From Vibrio sp. 99-70-13A1 (lineage in GTDB: Bacteria; Pseudomonadota; Gammaproteobacteria; Enterobacterales; Vibrionaceae), in assembly GCF_013114625.1 (NCBI RefSeq), contig NZ_VTXD01000039.1, forward strand, positions 1 through 43,477: 43,477 nt of DNA, read 5' to 3'. Below, one piece after another: positions 40,029-43,477 of the stretch; position 1 is the first letter of the stretch, and each line of letters begins with the position of its first letter. The position numbers and the translations under genes were made by a program. The notes beneath the pieces were generated by a model that did not search any database, was not told where the DNA came from, and saw only the letters and a program-made list of their open reading frames with translations.

Positions 40029-41897
40029 ATGAAGAATGAAAGTAAAATTACAAATCAGAACACTGCTCGACTAGCGTATATCTACTCAAGAGTAAGTAAA
40101 TCGATACAAGCTCAGAATGGACAAGGTATTAGTAGACAAATTGAACGTGGAAAGAAGTTTGTTGAAGATTTGAATGCGAGAGCAGGTAATTCTGGACAAA
40201 AGTATACGTACGAAGTTGCGAACGAGATGATAGTTGATGAGGGGTTATCAGCGTATTTGGGAAGAAACACTGACGAAAATGCTGGTTTAGGGGCATTTTT
40301 GCAAGCAGCCAAAGAAGGTGAAATTCCACCTCATTCTTTACTCGTAGTTGAAGCTGTTGACCGAATCAGTCGCTTAGACCCTAACCAATCAAGAATGATC
40401 TTCCTTGAACTTGCAAAACATAAAATTGATGTCGCAATTCAACGGTTCAATTTAGTCGTTTATCACGACCGAAAAGCGGATTTAGGTAGTGATTTGCTTC
40501 TAACTGTAGGTTTTCATCTTGCATACATGGAAAGTCAGCAAAAATCAGAGCGTATAAGGGCTACATTTGATAAAAAGAGAGAGAAAGAGAGAGCAGGGGG
40601 AGCAAGGCGAACTTCAATTTGCCCTCCTTGGATGAAGCTTTCCACGTGTAAAACAAGGTTTGAACTGATACCAGCAAGAGCTGAATTACTAAAACGTATT
40701 TTTAAAATGCGCATTAATGAGAAACGAGGTTCAACTTCTGTTGCAAAGCAACTTAATAGAGAAGGATTATTAAACTTCAATGGTCGACCATGGAGTTCTA
40801 AACTTGTCGAAAAATATTGGAAAATGCAGCAATGCTTAGGTGTTTTTCAACCGCAAACAGATGATTATAGTACAGGTAAACGCCGTAAAATCCCCTTAGG
40901 TAACCCAATAGCTGATTATTATCCGTGTGTGATTAGCAAAAGTGAATTCTCGCAAGTTCAGGCAAGTTTCGCTATGTATGAAAAAGGGGCTAAATCGCAC
41001 AATTGCAAAAATTTGTTTGCTGGAATCTTAAAGTGCTCGGTATGCGGTGGAACATTGAGCTTTGCGCAGTCGAACAGAGGTCAACCTAAATTACGTTGTC
41101 GAAACTACTTAGACGAAAGAGGATGCACACAAGGGCAAAAAGGATCATTGAATTACCGTCCTGTAGAGTTGTTGCTAATAGATAGTTTTGAGTGTATCGA
41201 CTATACAAAGCTTTATGGTAGCAGAAGTACAAATAGTGACGCTAAAACGCTAGCAGGCATAGAGTTTGAAATTAATGAACGCACGAAAAAAATTGGCGAG
41301 TTGAGAAAACAACTAAAGAAAATGAATAATACTGATGCCATCGCTATGATAGCAACAGGACTCGATAGCACTTGTATTGAAGTTGAAAGCTTAAAACAAC
41401 AACAAGCTATATTGTTAAAAGCACAGTCAACACCAGACATGTCGCAAGTTACAGGATTAGATTTCAGTAAAGAAGTCGACAGACGTAAATACAACAGTTT
41501 TATTAGTAGCTTTGTAGAGTACGTGGTTGTGTCAGAGAATGACTGTATTGTGACATTCAAAGGAAACCTAGGTTCTGTTCAATTGTATCTTGATGATCGC
41601 TTAGAGAGACTAAGAGAGCGCGGGTATAAGTTTGGGAAGGATATTATTGAATCAAAGTTCCAAAAACATCAGGAACATGACATGAAAAAAGTGATTCAAG
41701 TTGATTTAAAAGAGCTTGCTGATAAAACAAATCAGTTGTTTTCACAACTCACAAGGGCAGCAATTCCAACTGATTCAGATTACTTATCTAGTGTGAAGTT
41801 TTCGTTTAATGCACAGTTAAATGCAGGTCTTTGTCCCAGTAAAAAGAATATTACAAGTATTATGCTTAGAAATGGATTGTTAGATAAAAGTGCATAA
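40029..41897 (+). CDS. Large serine recombinase (site-specific integrase)
   Basis: A 622-residue serine recombinase that cuts and rejoins DNA through a phosphoserine link. The N-terminal catalytic domain has IYSRVS, with R21 and nucleophile S23, and the VEAVDRISRL loop with the conserved arginines (about 114-123); the E-helix TVGFHLAYMESQQKSERIRATFDKKR follows. The 'recombinase' DNA-binding domain is near 210-290 (STSVAKQLNREGLLNFNGRPWSS). A zinc ribbon has C336, C339, C357 and C366, followed by a coiled coil (about 405-440, KKIGELRKQLKKMN). This is integrase size, not resolvase size. The start has AGAGAAAC upstream. It is convergent with the replication endonuclease. Whether it integrates this element, or inverts or excises it, needs the missing end. 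Confidence 0.88.
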   Translation: MKNESKITNQNTARLAYIYSRVSKSIQAQNGQGISRQIERGKKFVEDLNARAGNSGQKYTYEVANEMIVDEGLSAYLGRNTDENAGLGAFLQAAKEGEIPPHSLLVVEAVDRISRLDPNQSRMIFLELAKHKIDVAIQRFNLVVYHDRKADLGSDLLLTVGFHLAYMESQQKSERIRATFDKKREKERAGGARRTSICPPWMKLSTCKTRFELIPARAELLKRIFKMRINEKRGSTSVAKQLNREGLLNFNGRPWSSKLVEKYWKMQQCLGVFQPQTDDYSTGKRRKIPLGNPIADYYPCVISKSEFSQVQASFAMYEKGAKSHNCKNLFAGILKCSVCGGTLSFAQSNRGQPKLRCRNYLDERGCTQGQKGSLNYRPVELLLIDSFECIDYTKLYGSRSTNSDAKTLAGIEFEINERTKKIGELRKQLKKMNNTDAIAMIATGLDSTCIEVESLKQQQAILLKAQSTPDMSQVTGLDFSKEVDRRKYNSFISSFVEYVVVSENDCIVTFKGNLGSVQLYLDDRLERLRERGYKFGKDIIESKFQKHQEHDMKKVIQVDLKELADKTNQLFSQLTRAAIPTDSDYLSSVKFSFNAQLNAGLCPSKKNITSIMLRNGLLDKSA

Positions 41898-41927
41898 ACT
41901 TCCCAATATGTAGTTTCTACTTAATAT

Positions 41928-41966
41928 TAGTTATATATAAATGAATTTCTAATTTATATATAACTA
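41928..41966. repeat. 15-bp perfect inverted repeat after the recombinase gene
   Basis: TAGTTATATATAAAT (41928-41942) and ATTTATATATAACTA (41952-41966) with a 9-base spacer. It lies 31 bases after the recombinase stop. Very AT-rich with no strong T-run, so it could be a weak terminator, a cruciform, or a recombination or origin element. Confidence 0.6.
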
Positions 41967-42087
41967 TTTTATTGGTTGTAATTCCTTCGGATGTGTCTAT
42001 GTATTCGTTAATAAGCGTGCAATCTTCTTTGACTATAAGCTTTATATTTGTATTATATTAATTTGAATTTTGTTTTTTATTGCGTGA

Positions 42088-42128
42088 CAACGACTAAAAA
42101 CCACTATAAGTGGCATGTTGTTTTTTAC
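42088..42128. terminator. Candidate hairpin terminator between the two element genes
   Basis: CCACT-ATA-AGTGG (42101-42113) forms a short stem, with CAAC (42088-42091) and GTTG (42117-42120) able to pair outside it, followed by TTTTTT on the plus strand. It could end recombinase transcription. It lies just past the replicase stop at 42134, so it could also be an element structure. Confidence 0.4.
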
Positions 42129-42133
42129 ATATT

Positions 42134-43384
42134 TCAAGTTTGATTTGTGTGATTTTTACTATTTTTGTTGCATGTTTTTATTTTGTAAGATAAATCAAAT
42201 ATTAAATAATTTAGGAACTCAATATGCGAATGTTCTCTAGACTCTCCAATATCATCTGGTGTTACTTTTTCCAGATTATATAGTTTGCTTTTTTTGTACT
42301 CTAGGAACTTTTTTTGAATGCCTGAAATGTGGTAGGCACGTATTCTATTATACTTTCTCCAAGCAATGACCCGTTCCGTTTTTTTTGTATCACGTGTAGT
42401 TCCAAGTATAAAACAGTGCTTTAATATATAGTTAGATATGTAAGATAAGTTATGTGTTCTTTTTCTTTTTAACTTACTTGATGTGAACCTTTTTATATCC
42501 AAATTAGCGAAGTCATTTTTGAAGTACTTTTTATATGACTGAATATATTTATTAGTTAGTGAACTATCACAAAATAAAACGATATGGTAATGCGGACAAC
42601 CAGAGTTAGTTGGTTCTACAGTCTTAATACTAGCGCTTTTTTCTAGATTAATACTTAACTTGTGACGATATAAATAGTTCCGATGAAGTTTAAATTGATA
42701 GTTAAATTTTTCGTGTGTCACTCTGACGCTTTCACCATTCCATTGGTGGTACATAGTGTTGTGTAGAGTGTTAGAGTGATGCTCTGGTGTTGCAGAGATC
42801 GTTATGAACAGGAAATCGTAGTCTCGTGCAATAGCAATATCTTCAAGTGTTTTTACTTGTTGATATAAAACACTACTTCTAAGCTTATCTTGCTTTTCTA
42901 AGAATGATTCAACGCAAGTTTTATCACCAAGCACACTTGTTAAAAACTTATTATTCGCACTGTCTTGTTCTTGAACTCTACGCAGTGCTTTGTCTGAAAT
43001 ATAAGGTTTATTTTTACCGCCGACAAGTCTATTCCTCATATCGAATAATTGCTCTTCTTCTTTTACATATTCGAGAAATTTACGAGACAAATATTTATTA
43101 GATTTAAGCTGTTTTAATGCAGATTGTCTTATTCGATTAGAGCGCACTAAATCACGGAGGGGGAGTTGTTTTATTAAATTGGCAGGAAATGTCTTACTTA
43201 TATCATCAATTAGCTTTAATACATTCGATTTACTGTCTAATGTGTTTTCTAATAGTGTTGAATGGTTTATTAATATGTTTTGCATTTGTTGGTGAAAATA
43301 AGAATACCCAAATCTCTTTATGGAAGAATTTGAGGAATTAATGAATTTGTGAGCAAGAAGTTCTTTGTTTAATATATTTGTCAT
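42134..43384 (-). CDS. HUH replication endonuclease, phage P2 gpA-like
   Basis: A 416-residue candidate rolling-circle initiator, which nicks one strand at the origin and stays bound through a tyrosine. The N-terminal half is helical and basic. From residue 190 the HUH core is visible: DFLFITISATPEHHSN (motif 1 strand), CPHYHIVLF with metal-binding H265 and H267 in an H-x-H arrangement, and SYISNYILKH with Y315 and Y319 in the YxxxY spacing of two-tyrosine enzymes. A YNRIRAYHISGIQ segment follows, like the region after the tyrosines in gpA-type proteins. Identity is from motifs and general layout only; the rest of the sequence is divergent. There is no clear Shine-Dalgarno upstream of the ATG. 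Codon use and AT content differ from the chromosomal genes. Confidence 0.75.
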   Translation of the reverse strand: MTNILNKELLAHKFINSSNSSIKRFGYSYFHQQMQNILINHSTLLENTLDSKSNVLKLIDDISKTFPANLIKQLPLRDLVRSNRIRQSALKQLKSNKYLSRKFLEYVKEEEQLFDMRNRLVGGKNKPYISDKALRRVQEQDSANNKFLTSVLGDKTCVESFLEKQDKLRSSVLYQQVKTLEDIAIARDYDFLFITISATPEHHSNTLHNTMYHQWNGESVRVTHEKFNYQFKLHRNYLYRHKLSINLEKSASIKTVEPTNSGCPHYHIVLFCDSSLTNKYIQSYKKYFKNDFANLDIKRFTSSKLKRKRTHNLSYISNYILKHCFILGTTRDTKKTERVIAWRKYNRIRAYHISGIQKKFLEYKKSKLYNLEKVTPDDIGESREHSHIEFLNYLIFDLSYKIKTCNKNSKNHTNQT

Positions 43385-43394
43385 TTTATTTTTA

Positions 43395-43459
43395 TACTAC
43401 CATTTATTTAAAATGACTGGCAATAATATGTTGATATTATTTTAAAATTAATGGTAGTA
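43395..43459. repeat. Imperfect inverted repeat upstream of the replicase gene
   Basis: TACTACCATTTATTTAAAAT (43395-43414) and the reverse complement of 43439-43459 (TACTACCATTAATTTTAAAAT) match with small differences, 24 bases apart. It lies directly upstream of the replicase start, so it may be an operator, or the replication origin of the element. The right arm stops where the adapter begins. Confidence 0.55.
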
Positions 43460-43477
43460 CTGTCTCTTATACACATC
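43460..43477. other. Tn5/Nextera mosaic-end adapter sequence at the contig end
   Basis: CTGTCTCTTATACACATC is 18 of the 19 bases of the hyperactive Tn5 mosaic end used in Nextera libraries. Its position at the very last base shows untrimmed adapter and not genomic DNA. Confidence 0.97.

Larger units (their letters stand above)
39791..43459. mobile_element. Left part of an AT-rich integrated element (serine recombinase plus HUH replicase)
   Basis: After the ackA terminator the base composition becomes markedly more AT-rich, and both genes are typical of mobile elements: a large serine recombinase and a rolling-circle-type replication endonuclease, converging on a hairpin-rich intergenic region. 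No tyrosine integrase, transposase with terminal repeats, capsid or conjugation gene is in view. The left border should lie between 39791 and 40028, as att sites of serine integrases usually flank the recombinase gene, but I cannot identify one. The right border is beyond the contig end. It may be an integrated plasmid, a satellite or a phage remnant. Confidence 0.65.

Noticed and set aside
39791..43459. Element called a PLE-type satellite of Vibrio
   Set aside because: Only the large serine recombinase is shared in kind; the replication protein is HUH-type and the rest of the element is not visible, so the name is not supported.
1..43459. tRNA or rRNA genes
   Set aside because: No tRNA T-arm pattern with cloverleaf pairing and no rRNA-like conserved segment was noticed on reading the intergenic regions; a tRNAscan run would settle it.

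Overview
The window looks like a chromosomal contig from a marine gamma-proteobacterium of the family Vibrionaceae, most like Aliivibrio (the Vibrio fischeri group). The grounds are AT-rich intergenic DNA, a TorT/TorS pair, a Vibrio-type fatty acid cis/trans isomerase, RNase II and DEAD-box helicases of vibrio type, and an acetate kinase gene without pta beside it. The mix of rhlE, rnb, a second ackA and a stand-alone pstS suggests the smaller chromosome, but that is inference. Nothing in the window names a species. The left edge cuts a gene. The right edge ends in 18 bases of Tn5/Nextera transposase mosaic end, so it is an assembly end and not a natural boundary.

Layout. 1-6.1 kb: tail of a DUF6279 lipoprotein, a DEDDh exonuclease, a PPC/DUF296 protein, an RhlE-type helicase, a PPK2 polyphosphate kinase and an FAD-dependent dehydrogenase. 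6.4-11.6 kb: 7Fe-8S ferredoxin FdxA, methylglyoxal synthase, and divergent torT/torS for sensing trimethylamine N-oxide. 11.9-14.4 kb: a two-gene unit with the haem-containing cis/trans isomerase Cti and a 62-residue partner. 14.7-19.1 kb: an iron-uptake module, with a TonB-dependent receptor under one Fur box and a response regulator/histidine kinase operon under another. 19.4-25.5 kb: an rRNA/tRNA methyltransferase, a Tas-type aldo/keto reductase, a 50-residue protein, peptidase T, a DM13 protein, an MscS-type channel and a dCMP deaminase. 25.8-31.0 kb: an RND efflux adaptor/pump pair and a MaoC dehydratase. 31.2-39.8 kb: orphan PstS, a hypothetical protein, an AraC regulator, RNase II, DeaD/CsdA helicase and acetate kinase. 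39.8-43.46 kb: the edge of a very AT-rich mobile element, with a large serine recombinase convergent with an HUH replication endonuclease (HYH plus YxxxY, phage P2 gpA-like).

Two things stand out. First, in many transcripts a short tandem repeat lies between the stop codon and the intrinsic terminator. The units are unrelated (ACTGAA, TAAGAAGC, ATGAGAT, ATGAAA, about 15 bp with GTCATTAAAAA), so this is a recurrent architecture of the 3' untranslated region and not a dispersed repeat family. Second, the terminal element combines a serine recombinase with a rolling-circle-type initiator beside ackA, and the rest of its cargo lies beyond the contig end. No tRNA, rRNA, CRISPR array or complete insertion sequence was seen.
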